Of a stretch of 46,959 nucleotides of DNA, positions 39,917 through 46,959 are shown piece after piece. The notes under the pieces are model-generated. The model made no database searches and had not been told where the DNA came from. It saw only the letters and a program-made list of their open reading frames with translations. Origin of the DNA: an uncultured Eubacteriales bacterium. GTDB lineage: Bacteria > Bacillota > Clostridia > Oscillospirales > Acutalibacteraceae. The stretch spans positions 1 to 46,959 of the forward strand of contig CAKTDF010000018.1 in assembly GCA_934541115.1 (NCBI GenBank), read 5' to 3'. Both the position numbers and the translations under genes were made by a program. Positions within the stretch are counted from its first letter, which is position 1, and the number at the start of each line of letters is the position of its first letter.

Positions 39917-41011
39917 TCAGACGTTGAAAAGGAAGTGAACTATATCTCCGTCTTTCATAACATATTCCTTGCCCTCAGAGCGAATGAGACCCTTTTCTCT
40001 CGCAGCCGCAAGAGAACCGCATTCCATCAGATTGTCAAAAGTAACGACCTCGGCGCGAATAAAGCCGCGCTCAAAATCCGAATGAATTTTTCCTGCCGCC
40101 TGAGGAGCCTTTGTTCCCTCTTTGATGGTCCACGCCCTTACCTCGGGCTTTCCTGCGGTCAGATATGATATGAGACCGAGCAGGTGATAACACTTTTTGA
40201 TGAGCAGGTCAAGTCCGCCCTCATCAACACCGAGATCGGCGAGGAAAATTTCCTTATCCTCCTTTGAAAGCGAAGAAATCTCTGCCTCAAGCCCTGCGCA
40301 AATCGGCAAAACCTCACTGCCCTCCGCCGCCGCAAGAGCACAAACAGCTTTGTAGTTTTCATTTTCATCAATTCCGTTTGTGAAATCCTGTTCGCTCATG
40401 TTGCAGGCATAAATAACCTTTTTGGCAGTCAGCAGACAGGCGGAATCAAGCAAAGCCTTTTCCGTTTCATCACAGTCAACGCTCCTTGCCGGTTTTTCGT
40501 TTTCAAGAGCCTCTTTGACTCTTTTGAAAAACGCGACCTCCCGTGCAAGAGACTTGTCGCCTTTCATTGCTTTTGTTGTGCGGTCAATTCTTCTGTCAAC
40601 CATTTCAAGGTCTGAAAGAATGAGCTCAAGATTTATCGTTTCAATGTCGCGCTTTGCATCAACGCTGCCGTCAACATGAATGATGTTGTCGCTCTCAAAG
40701 CAGCGGACAACGTGAACTATTGCGTCAACCTCGCGTATATGAGAAAGGAACTTGTTACCGAGTCCCTCGCCCTTTGAAGCGCCGCGAACCAAACCTGCGA
40801 TATCAACAAATTCAACCGTCGCCGGGGTAACTTTGAGAGGATCATACATTTTTGCAAGAGCGTCAAGGCGCGAGTCCGGAACGGCAACTATGCCTACATT
40901 CGGTTCAATTGTGCAGAACGGATAGTTTTCAGACTGTGCCCCGGCATTGGTAATTGCATTAAAAAGTGTGCTTTTGCCCACATTGGGCAAACCGACTATT
41001 CCAAGCTTCAT
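39917..41011 (-). CDS. ychF: Redox-regulated ATPase YchF (OLA1 family)
   Basis: 364-residue member of the Obg-related P-loop family that prefers ATP. G1 is GLPNVGKSTLFNAITNAG, G3 is VEFVDIAGLVRGASKGEGLGNKFL, the altered G4 is CNMSEQDF (in place of NKxD), and the C-terminal TGS domain has VRAWTIKEGTKAPQAAGKIH and DGDIVHFLFNV. It binds ribosomes and takes part in translation initiation and stress responses. Length is typical. AGAGG precedes the ATG. Single gene with a near-consensus promoter. Confidence 0.96.
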   Translation of the reverse strand: MKLGIVGLPNVGKSTLFNAITNAGAQSENYPFCTIEPNVGIVAVPDSRLDALAKMYDPLKVTPATVEFVDIAGLVRGASKGEGLGNKFLSHIREVDAIVHVVRCFESDNIIHVDGSVDAKRDIETINLELILSDLEMVDRRIDRTTKAMKGDKSLAREVAFFKRVKEALENEKPARSVDCDETEKALLDSACLLTAKKVIYACNMSEQDFTNGIDENENYKAVCALAAAEGSEVLPICAGLEAEISSLSKEDKEIFLADLGVDEGGLDLLIKKCYHLLGLISYLTAGKPEVRAWTIKEGTKAPQAAGKIHSDFERGFIRAEVVTFDNLMECGSLAAAREKGLIRSEGKEYVMKDGDIVHFLFNV

Positions 41012-41102
41012 ATTTTTTAAACCTCTTTTGTCACATATCAGTTGTTTTTGAACTGCCTTTCAGGTTCCCTGTGCAGTATATTCATGATGTTACATGGCTG
41101 TA

Positions 41103-41131
41103 ATTATATTACAAATTTCTTAAGAAGTCAA
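41103..41131 (-). promoter_or_regulatory. SigA promoter of ychF
   Basis: TTGACT (41131-41126), 17 bases, TATAAT (41108-41103) on the minus strand. Confidence 0.65.
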
Positions 41132-41138
41132 CACAATG

Positions 41139-41184
41139 TTGCCGCAGAACAGAATCGGGCAATATTTATGCTCCTCTGTGGCAA
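41139..41184. repeat. Hairpin in the ychF-pit intergenic region
   Basis: TTGCCGCAGA pairs with TCTGTGGCAA with one G-U pair over a 26-base loop, without a T-run. It lies just upstream of the ychF -35 box in the 316-base gap; a regulator site or remnant structure. Nothing else is visible in this gap apart from the two promoters. Confidence 0.4.
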
Positions 41185-41259
41185 TACTTAATATACATCT
41201 TTCCTCGCCAAATTATAAAAAGTTTTATGCACGTTAATGAATTTCAATCATTTTATCCA

Positions 41260-41289
41260 TTGGAATTATGATTCTCTGCGTTTTATGCT
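41260..41289 (+). promoter_or_regulatory. Candidate promoter of the phosphate transport pair
   Basis: TTGGAA, 18 bases, TATGCT on the plus strand, 39 bases before the ATG. No Pho box could be recognised. Confidence 0.4.
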
Positions 41290-41327
41290 ACCATCTTTAT
41301 ATAGGGCAACAAAAAGGAGGCTCAAAA

Positions 41328-42380
41328 ATGAACTCTATCTCGGAATTTTGGAGTCAGATGACGGCTAATCCCCTGCTGTTCATTGCCGTTGTGCTGACCT
41401 TGGGCGTCATTTTGGTCAACGGCTGGACAGACGCACCCAACGCAATTGCAACCTGCGTTGTAACGCGATGCATGACGCCGGGAGCGGCAATTTTCATGGC
41501 TGCGGTTTTCAACTTTCTCGGCGTTTTCATCATGACGCTCATCAACGCAACCGTTGCAGAAACGATCACAAAAATGGTTGACTTCGGCTCCGACCCGAAT
41601 GTTGCGATAATTACGCTGAGTGCAGCGCTTTTTGCAATTGTACTTTGGGCGGTGCTTGCATGGGTGTTCGGAATACCCACAAGCGAAAGTCATGCTCTTA
41701 TTGCGGGTCTGACAGGCAGCGCAATCGCCCTGCACGGCAACCTTGACGGCGTGAACGGCAGCGAATGGATAAAGGTCGTTTACGGCATAGGCATATCGGT
41801 TCTGCTCGGCTTTGGGCTCGGCTGGTTCGTCTGCAAGCTGGTTACGGTGATTTTCAGAAATGCAAACAGACCGAAGACGGAGCCGTTTTTCCGCGGCGCT
41901 CAAATTGTCGGTGCGGCTTCAATGGCATTCATGCACGGCGCACAGGACGGACAAAAGTTCATGGGCGTTATTCTCCTTTGCGTATATATGTCACAGGGTC
42001 AGGCTTTGCCGCAAGACATTCAGATTCCACTTTGGCTCATGGCGGTCTGTTCGGTAGTCATGGCTCTCGGCACGGCTATGGGCGGAAAAAAGATCATCAA
42101 ATCCGTTGGCATGGACATGGTAAAGCTTGAAAAATATCAAGGCTTTTCGGCAGACATTGCGGCGGCTCTCGCGCTGCTTATCTGCTCGGTTTTCAGTCTT
42201 CCCGTTTCAACCACACATGCAAAGACCACCTCAATCATGGGAGTAGGCGCGGTGAAACGCGTTTCCGCAATCAATTTTTCAGTCGTAAAAGAAATGGTGC
42301 TCACGTGGGTACTGACATTCCCCGGCTGCGGACTTGTCGGTTTTCTCATGACAAAGCTTTTCATCTTCATTTTCACATAA
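41328..42380 (+). CDS. pit: PiT family inorganic phosphate transporter
   Basis: 350-residue integral membrane symporter for phosphate. The two inverted PiT signatures are present: GWTDAPNAIATCVVTR with the Asp-Asn substrate motif, and AFMHGAQDGQKFMGV in the second half. Other conserved stretches are FGIPTSESHALIAGLTGSAIA and LPVSTTHAKTTSIMGVG. About ten hydrophobic segments. ATG 41328 follows AAAAAGGAGG; the longer frame starts in the promoter region. The DUF47 partner begins 16 bases downstream, so both are translated from one message. Confidence 0.92.
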   Translation: MNSISEFWSQMTANPLLFIAVVLTLGVILVNGWTDAPNAIATCVVTRCMTPGAAIFMAAVFNFLGVFIMTLINATVAETITKMVDFGSDPNVAIITLSAALFAIVLWAVLAWVFGIPTSESHALIAGLTGSAIALHGNLDGVNGSEWIKVVYGIGISVLLGFGLGWFVCKLVTVIFRNANRPKTEPFFRGAQIVGAASMAFMHGAQDGQKFMGVILLCVYMSQGQALPQDIQIPLWLMAVCSVVMALGTAMGGKKIIKSVGMDMVKLEKYQGFSADIAAALALLICSVFSLPVSTTHAKTTSIMGVGAVKRVSAINFSVVKEMVLTWVLTFPGCGLVGFLMTKLFIFIFT

Positions 42381-42396
42381 GAAAGGGGCTATAGCA

Positions 42397-43017
42397 ATGG
42401 CAAAGGGCGATAAATTTTTCTTTGATAATTTTTCTCAGACTGCGAAGATAACAAAACAGGCATCTGACTACCTTGTAGAATGTCTGAAAGGGTATGACTC
42501 GAAAAGAATAACACAAATGCTTGAAGAAATGCACACCCTCGAACACAGCGCAGACAAAAAGAAGCATGAAATGGGAGCGGCACTGACAAAGGCTTTTGTT
42601 ACTCCTATCGACCGCGAGGATCTTGACCTGCTCAGCCACAAGCTTGACGATGTTACGGACTGCCTTGAAGAAATAATTCAGAAGTTTTATATCTATGACA
42701 TTCAAAACATACGCACAGATGCGGTTGAATTTGCCGAAAAGCTGGTTCTGGCGTGCAATGTAATATGCGAAGCAATGGAGCAGTTTTCAAATTTTAAACG
42801 TTCAAAAAAGCTGCCCGAGCTGATTATCGAACTTAATACCGTTGAAGAAGAATGCGACAAGCTTTTCCTGCGTTCAATGCGCACTCTGACAGAAGAACAC
42901 GGAGACGTTCTTGAAACAATTTCATGGCGTAAGATCTTTGAGTGCTTTGAGGAATGCGCCGATGCCTGCGAGCATGTGGGCGAGTGCCTCGGCTCTGTCG
43001 TAATGAAAAACACATAA
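42397..43017 (+). CDS. DUF47/PhoU-like Pit accessory protein
   Basis: 206 residues, nearly all helical, in the PhoU-like DUF47 family (YkaA type). Visible are DKFFFDNFSQTAKITKQASDYL, the metal-site stretch EMHTLEHSADKKKHEM, TPIDREDLDLLSHKLDDVTD and the second copy NTVEEECDKLFLRSMRTL. Proteins of this family are encoded directly after PiT transporters and are thought to adjust their activity; the arrangement here is the same. Cytosolic. GAAAGGGG precedes the ATG. Confidence 0.92.
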   Translation: MAKGDKFFFDNFSQTAKITKQASDYLVECLKGYDSKRITQMLEEMHTLEHSADKKKHEMGAALTKAFVTPIDREDLDLLSHKLDDVTDCLEEIIQKFYIYDIQNIRTDAVEFAEKLVLACNVICEAMEQFSNFKRSKKLPELIIELNTVEEECDKLFLRSMRTLTEEHGDVLETISWRKIFECFEECADACEHVGECLGSVVMKNT

Positions 43018-43027
43018 GAACTCGGCA

Positions 43028-43306
43028 TAGGCTGAAGAGATTCGAACTCAATGCGGTTTTTTGAGGCAAATTTCCGCCGATACTGCGTTAAAAAACCTCA
43101 CAATGCGTCAGCATTACTCGCTTTTTTGCCTTGTCTCGACAAAAATTTGCTCTTAAAAAACTGCTTCGCACCTGAAGGGCTTGTTTTTTCGTGCAGTGTG
43201 GTGCTTCTTTGGCGAAGCCATACTGACGTATAGCGAGACAAAAAGTGCCGCAATGTGCGGGAAAACAAGTTCTTCAGGCACATTGAGTTCGAATCTCTTC
43301 AGCCTA
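43028..43306. mobile_element. MITE-like element, 279 bp, 26-bp perfect terminal inverted repeats
   Basis: The left end TAGGCTGAAGAGATTCGAAC (43028 on) and the right end finishing CTCTTCAGCCTA (43306) are perfect inverted copies over 26 bp (43028-43053 and 43281-43306). No open frame fits inside. The first 108 bp match the solo copy at 35308-35414. Both ends carry TA as the outermost complementary dinucleotide, which may be part of the target. No transposase is visible in the window. It separates the phosphate pair from the DUF6440 gene. Confidence 0.75.
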
Positions 43307-43352
43307 AGAATTTATCAGACGCATTGGGTTCTGTTCTTCTCTTCTTTCCTGC

Positions 43353-43381
43353 TTGAAAAAGAAAAGGCATTGTGCTATGAT
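43353..43381 (+). promoter_or_regulatory. SigA promoter of the DUF6440 gene
   Basis: TTGAAA, 17 bases, TATGAT on the plus strand, 26 bases before the ATG, between the MITE-like element and the gene. Confidence 0.6.
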
Positions 43382-43407
43382 TTTCAAAAAGGCAGGAGGA
43401 ATGTCTT

Positions 43408-43593
43408 ATGAAAAAGGAACAGAGATTCGTTAAAATTTACTCCCAGGGGGCGCTCGAAGGCTCTGAGATTTTGGTTGACCGCGAAACCGGCGTCAACTAT
43501 TTCTATCACTTTTCGGGCTATTCGGGCGGTCTTACTCCTCTGCTCTATGCAGACGGAAAGCCCGTTGTTTCTCCGTTGCCGATTGAGGATTAA
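43408..43593 (+). CDS. DUF6440 family small protein
   Basis: 61 residues: MKKEQRFVKIYSQGALEG, then EILVDRETGVNYFYHFSGYS and GGLTPLLYADGKPVV. The string DRETGVNYFYH-GYSGGLTPLL is the hallmark of DUF6440 as I recall it, small soluble proteins of unknown function in Bacillota. The fold is probably a small beta-sheet. AGGAGG precedes the ATG. It stands alone, with its own promoter and a shared convergent terminator. Confidence 0.85.
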   Translation: MKKEQRFVKIYSQGALEGSEILVDRETGVNYFYHFSGYSGGLTPLLYADGKPVVSPLPIED

Positions 43594-43597
43594 AAGC

Positions 43598-43636
43598 AAA
43601 AATGCGGTGGTTGCAAAAGCAGCCACCGCATTTTTT
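43598..43636. terminator. Convergent bidirectional terminator
   Basis: AAAAATGCGGTGG pairs with CCACCGCATTTTTT around TGC/GCA; it serves the DUF6440 gene on the plus strand and the beta-galactosidase gene on the minus strand. Confidence 0.9.
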
Positions 43637-43642
43637 ATGGAA

Positions 43643-46600
43643 TTATCTGACCTCAATGTCAAATTCAAGCTTATAGGTTTTGCCCTTGTGCATAATATAC
43701 GGTTCATGCAGGCAGGCACTTCCCGGAGCATCACCGCCTACGCCGCGCTGCATAAGGTCAAGCGTAACATTGGTAAAACCGCAATCGTGAAGGTCATAGC
43801 CATGCTCCGCCTTGTCGAGATCCTCAAGAGAATACCTCAGCGCGCCGAAGCAAAACGGAGCGTCTCCCTTTGCGGTGAAGCGAAGGGCACTGCCCTCTTC
43901 ATTCATGAATTCAAGTGTACGCACATCGGTACGCTGACCGTTTTCCTGCGGTCTCATATACCTGTGTTCGAGTTCTGAAACTTTCATCTCATAAATTCCG
44001 AACTTGCCGCCGGTCTTTCTGTCGCAATATGTCTCCTGCGGTCCTCTGCCGTACCACTTGACGCGGTCATATCCGCCGTCAAGTCTGAACTGCAAGCCAA
44101 AGCGCAGCATATCCATCATTGCCTTACCCTCGTATGAAACGCTGATTCTGCCGTCCGGGTGAACGGTATAGAAAATCTTCACGTTCTTCATTCCAAGCGC
44201 AGTGACATGCGTTTCAACAAAAGCACCGTGGCTGTACTGATGAACAAAGACTGCTCTGCTTTTTGCCGCGGCGGTTGAACGCCTCCACTGATAAAGCGGA
44301 TTAGCAAAAATGAGCGGCGGAGTAAAGTTGAGATAATCGATATCGTTGTCAGTCAGCGGACGATAAAAATTCGGGCTGAACGGCTTTATAAGATATTCGC
44401 GTTCGTTCTTTTTGACCGAGGCAAGCTGTCCGTTTTCAAAGGTATACACAAATCCGTCGCCGGTGACGGTAAATCGCTTTTCCGTTCCCTCGATTTTGAC
44501 CTTTCCCTCGTCTTTCTTTTCCTCCTTGGGCAAAGCAGCTCTCAGAATATACTGGTCAAACGCCTGTTCATAACCTTTTTCACAGAACCTTGTTGCTTCT
44601 TTTCTGAGGAAAGAGAAAACTATGATTATCTCGCCCGTTGCGCTCTCGGGAATGTTGACTTTAAGAGTAAAATCTTTCTGCGAAAGGGGAGCAAGTTTTT
44701 CATAAATGTCCTTTTCAATTTCGCCTTTAAGAATTTCTTCTCCGTTGTTGAGAACGGTATAGCAAAGGTCAAAAGCAGAAAGGTCTGAAAAAAGCTGCTT
44801 GTTTTTGACGGTGTAGACATCATCTGCGCCGTTTTTCTTTTCAACTTTCATTTCGGCATATACCTTTTTGACCTCATAAATCGACGGGTGAGGCGTTCTG
44901 TCTGCGGCAATTATACCGTTGGCGTTGAAATAGGTATTGCTGCCGGTGATTGCGCAGGTGTTATACGGCGGAAGATACCAACCGTCCTTTTCGTTATAAT
45001 CCGTTCCGTAAAGCCAAATATCATTTCCGTCGGCGTCCTTTTTATGAATCGCCTGGTCAACAAAGTCCCAGATAAAGCCGCCGGCAAGGTTTTCATATTT
45101 TTCAAACGCGTCCATATATTCCTGGAAGTTGCCGAGACTGTTTTCCATCGCGTGTGCATATTCGCAAAGAACAACCGGCTTTGTATAAAGCTCTTTAGCA
45201 ATGGGCTTGTTGTCTGCGGCAAGTGCATTCGCAATGTTATCGAATGCACTTATTGTAATAGGTTCGCGTTTTCCGAGCTTTTCAAAATCCTTTTCATTCG
45301 GATACATACGGCTGATAACGTCGCTCTTTGTGAAGTCAAAGTCGCCCTCATAATGGAACTGCCTTGTTCTGTCGAGGCGCATAGCAGCCTCTTTCATGCG
45401 CAAAAAGTTGCTGCCGTCGCCGGACTCGTTGCCGAGACTCCACATGAAAACGCAGGGGTGATTACGGTCGCGAAGAACCATTCTTTCCATTCTGTCAACA
45501 ACAGCGTGCGTCCACATAAGGTTATCACCCGGAACACCCTTTCTTCGTACGCCGTGAGTTTCAAGATCGCATTCGTCCATGACCCAAAAGCCGTATTCGT
45601 CACAGAAATCATAGAACTGCGGGTCATTGGGATAATGGCTCGTTCTGATGGCGTTGATATTGGCGCGTTTCATTATATTGAGATCCTGGATATATCTTTC
45701 CGTCGGCACTGCCCAGCCGTGATCCGGGTCATAGTCATGACGGTTGACGCCGCGGATAAGAAGCGGCTGACCGTTGACAAGAATCTTTTCACCAACAATT
45801 TCAACCTGCTTAAAGCCTATTCTCAGCGCCTTGAACGTCACCTCATTCTCACACGTCACCTTGAAAAGCAGAGTATAGAGCGTGGGCTTTTCGCTCGACC
45901 AAAGCGCGGGAGCCTTGATATGCTTTTTGAAAAGGAGCTTGTTTTCGCCGGAACGGGTGATAAGCTCACTGCTGCCGACTGCGGTATCCTTGCCGTCCTT
46001 GAGAAGTACGGCGGCAATTTCGGTAATTTTACCCGCGTCGGAATAGTCATTGATAAACATTTCAACCGTCAGATCGGCGTCGGTATAGTTATTCACAAGA
46101 TCTGTCGTAACATAGATATCACGAAGACAGACTTTCGGCTCGCTGTAGAGATACACCTCGCGATATATGCCGGAAAAGAACCACATGTCCTGATCTTCAA
46201 GATATGTTCCGTCTGTATAACGGTAAACAACGGCAGTGAGCTGATTTTCGCCCTCATGCAAAAACTCCGTTACGTCAAATTCGTGCGGAGTGTTTGAGCC
46301 TTGCGAGTAGCCCACACGCTTTCCGTTGACAAAAACCTCAAGACCTGCTTTTGCCGCGCCGAAAAAGAGGAAAGTCTCGCGCTTGAGCCATTCCTTGGGC
46401 AGATTGAATGTGGTTCTGTGCACGCCGATCTCCTGCGCCGCATGATCGATGCAGGGTATCTTCTTTTTATCGGTGCTGATGCAGTTGGGATATGAGTTTG
46501 CATAATAATACGGCTTTGTATAATCCTTTTGAAGCTGCCAGACCCCGGGAACAGTAATGTTTTCCCAAGCGGAATCGTCAAAATCCGCGTCGGTTGTGCC

Positions 46601-46780
46601 GAGCGGAGCCTCTGCAATACCCTTTTCCCAAAGGAACTTCCATTCTCCGTTCAAGGAAATTTTAAAGGGCGACGTTTTTCTCGCCGTAGCCGACTCTGCG
46701 GTACTGTACGGCAAGGATATAACGTGACCGGGCTGTTTGTTTTCAAAAATGATCTTCGGATCTTCCCAAATGTATTTCAT
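43643..46780 (-). CDS. lacZ: Beta-galactosidase, glycoside hydrolase family 2 (LacZ type)
   Basis: 1045-residue cytosolic enzyme that hydrolyses lactose and other beta-galactosides. The N-terminal jelly-roll (SLNGEWKFLW; FLFFGAAKAGLEVFVNGKRV) and two Ig-like domains lead to the barrel at RGVNRHDYDPDHG. The acid/base Glu is near 452 in SLGNESGDGSNF and the nucleophile Glu near 540 in LCEYAHAMENSLGNF, equivalent to E461 and E537 of E. coli. DUF4981-like and the C-terminal beta-sandwich (Bgal_small_N, with WYGRGPQETYCDRK) follow. ATG 46780 (MKYIWEDPK) follows AGAAAGGACG; seven extra codons upstream are unsupported. No permease or regulator is adjacent in the window. Confidence 0.95.
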   Translation of the reverse strand: MKYIWEDPKIIFENKQPGHVISLPYSTAESATARKTSPFKISLNGEWKFLWEKGIAEAPLGTTDADFDDSAWENITVPGVWQLQKDYTKPYYYANSYPNCISTDKKKIPCIDHAAQEIGVHRTTFNLPKEWLKRETFLFFGAAKAGLEVFVNGKRVGYSQGSNTPHEFDVTEFLHEGENQLTAVVYRYTDGTYLEDQDMWFFSGIYREVYLYSEPKVCLRDIYVTTDLVNNYTDADLTVEMFINDYSDAGKITEIAAVLLKDGKDTAVGSSELITRSGENKLLFKKHIKAPALWSSEKPTLYTLLFKVTCENEVTFKALRIGFKQVEIVGEKILVNGQPLLIRGVNRHDYDPDHGWAVPTERYIQDLNIMKRANINAIRTSHYPNDPQFYDFCDEYGFWVMDECDLETHGVRRKGVPGDNLMWTHAVVDRMERMVLRDRNHPCVFMWSLGNESGDGSNFLRMKEAAMRLDRTRQFHYEGDFDFTKSDVISRMYPNEKDFEKLGKREPITISAFDNIANALAADNKPIAKELYTKPVVLCEYAHAMENSLGNFQEYMDAFEKYENLAGGFIWDFVDQAIHKKDADGNDIWLYGTDYNEKDGWYLPPYNTCAITGSNTYFNANGIIAADRTPHPSIYEVKKVYAEMKVEKKNGADDVYTVKNKQLFSDLSAFDLCYTVLNNGEEILKGEIEKDIYEKLAPLSQKDFTLKVNIPESATGEIIIVFSFLRKEATRFCEKGYEQAFDQYILRAALPKEEKKDEGKVKIEGTEKRFTVTGDGFVYTFENGQLASVKKNEREYLIKPFSPNFYRPLTDNDIDYLNFTPPLIFANPLYQWRRSTAAAKSRAVFVHQYSHGAFVETHVTALGMKNVKIFYTVHPDGRISVSYEGKAMMDMLRFGLQFRLDGGYDRVKWYGRGPQETYCDRKTGGKFGIYEMKVSELEHRYMRPQENGQRTDVRTLEFMNEEGSALRFTAKGDAPFCFGALRYSLEDLDKAEHGYDLHDCGFTNVTLDLMQRGVGGDAPGSACLHEPYIMHKGKTYKLEFDIEVR

Positions 46781-46824
46781 GGTGCGTCCTTTCTGCAGCA
46801 AGGCTGCAAATATTATTCTCTTTG

Positions 46825-46853
46825 ATTTTACAAGAGATGAGATTTATTGTCAA
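46825..46853 (-). promoter_or_regulatory. SigA promoter of lacZ with imperfect dyad
   Basis: TTGACA (46853-46848), 17 bases, TAAAAT (46830-46825) on the minus strand. An imperfect dyad TCTCTTTG/CAAGAGA overlaps the -10 box and could bind a repressor. The rest, to the window end at 46959, shows no gene. Confidence 0.65.
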
Positions 46854-46959
46854 GACAGCCGCGGCAAAAAGAAAAAACCGCATGTAGCTTTACAATAGAT
46901 GTGAGACTGAAATCAAAAAAAGAATAAAAAAAGCGATTGAGTTCGTTAGAATATAGTCA

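Noticed and set aside
43280..43306. tRNA gene suggested by GAGTTCGAATCTC
   Set aside because: No anticodon arm or acceptor stem can be formed; it is the end of the MITE-like element.
44888..46297. Long plus-strand frame of 469 codons opposite lacZ
   Set aside because: It lies fully antisense to a clear beta-galactosidase, has no ribosome site, and its protein has no domain pattern.

Overview
The window looks like a chromosomal segment of an anaerobic, low-to-mid GC, monoderm Bacillota bacterium, most likely a gut or rumen member of the Oscillospirales/Ruminococcaceae type. The grounds are AGGAGG-type ribosome sites close to starts, frequent TTG and GTG starts, consensus TTGACA-N17-TATAAT promoters, a class B sortase, a RelBE module, a ThiI/NifS pair, secreted proteins with many CxxC repeats, and no outer-membrane genes. 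The species assignment is inference only.

Layout, left to right. 1-733: 5' part of a gene made of near-identical 55-codon repeats. 904-5468: AI-2E family permease, then hom-lysC (aspartate pathway) and a GNAT acetyltransferase. 5578-5754: remnant of a sigma-factor gene. 5925-11648: a 1907-residue secreted protein with 24 CxxC units. 11859-14096: an operon of ECF-like sigma factor, membrane ankyrin protein, 57-residue membrane microprotein and secreted protein. 14310-17010: beta-mannosidase-like GH2 enzyme and two tRNAs. 17078-20585: endonuclease III, an unknown cytosolic protein, fructose-bisphosphate aldolase and a toxin-antitoxin pair. 20766-23237: secreted cell-wall amidase with Ig-like, CxxC and Fn3 repeats.

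23633-31582 is a minus-strand run nifS-thiI-cinA-sortase-(CinA-like/SpoIID fusion). The last gene is the most unusual in the window. Its cytosolic half aligns with both domains of CinA but has lost the catalytic motifs. Its extracellular half is a SpoIID domain whose segments appear in circularly permuted order. An authentic cinA lies two genes upstream. I regard this as the best candidate for an undescribed system: a membrane protein joining a CinA-like pseudoenzyme to a cell-wall lytic or scaffold domain, next to a sortase with a very long cytosolic tail.

31825-46780: rarA, an acyltransferase-like gene overlapping a zinc-ribbon membrane protein gene, an AraC regulator behind a small-molecule kinase, two secreted or lipoprotein paralogues sharing a new C-terminal domain, ychF, a PiT phosphate transporter with its DUF47/PhoU-like partner, a DUF6440 protein and a large GH2 beta-galactosidase. 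Two copies of a dispersed non-coding repeat occur here; one is a 279-bp MITE-like element with 26-bp perfect terminal inverted repeats, and the other ends at the stop codon of the AraC gene.

Several starts given here differ from the longest open frame, because a ribosome site selects an internal ATG, GTG or TTG. Domain names come from recognition of motifs by eye; no database search was run.
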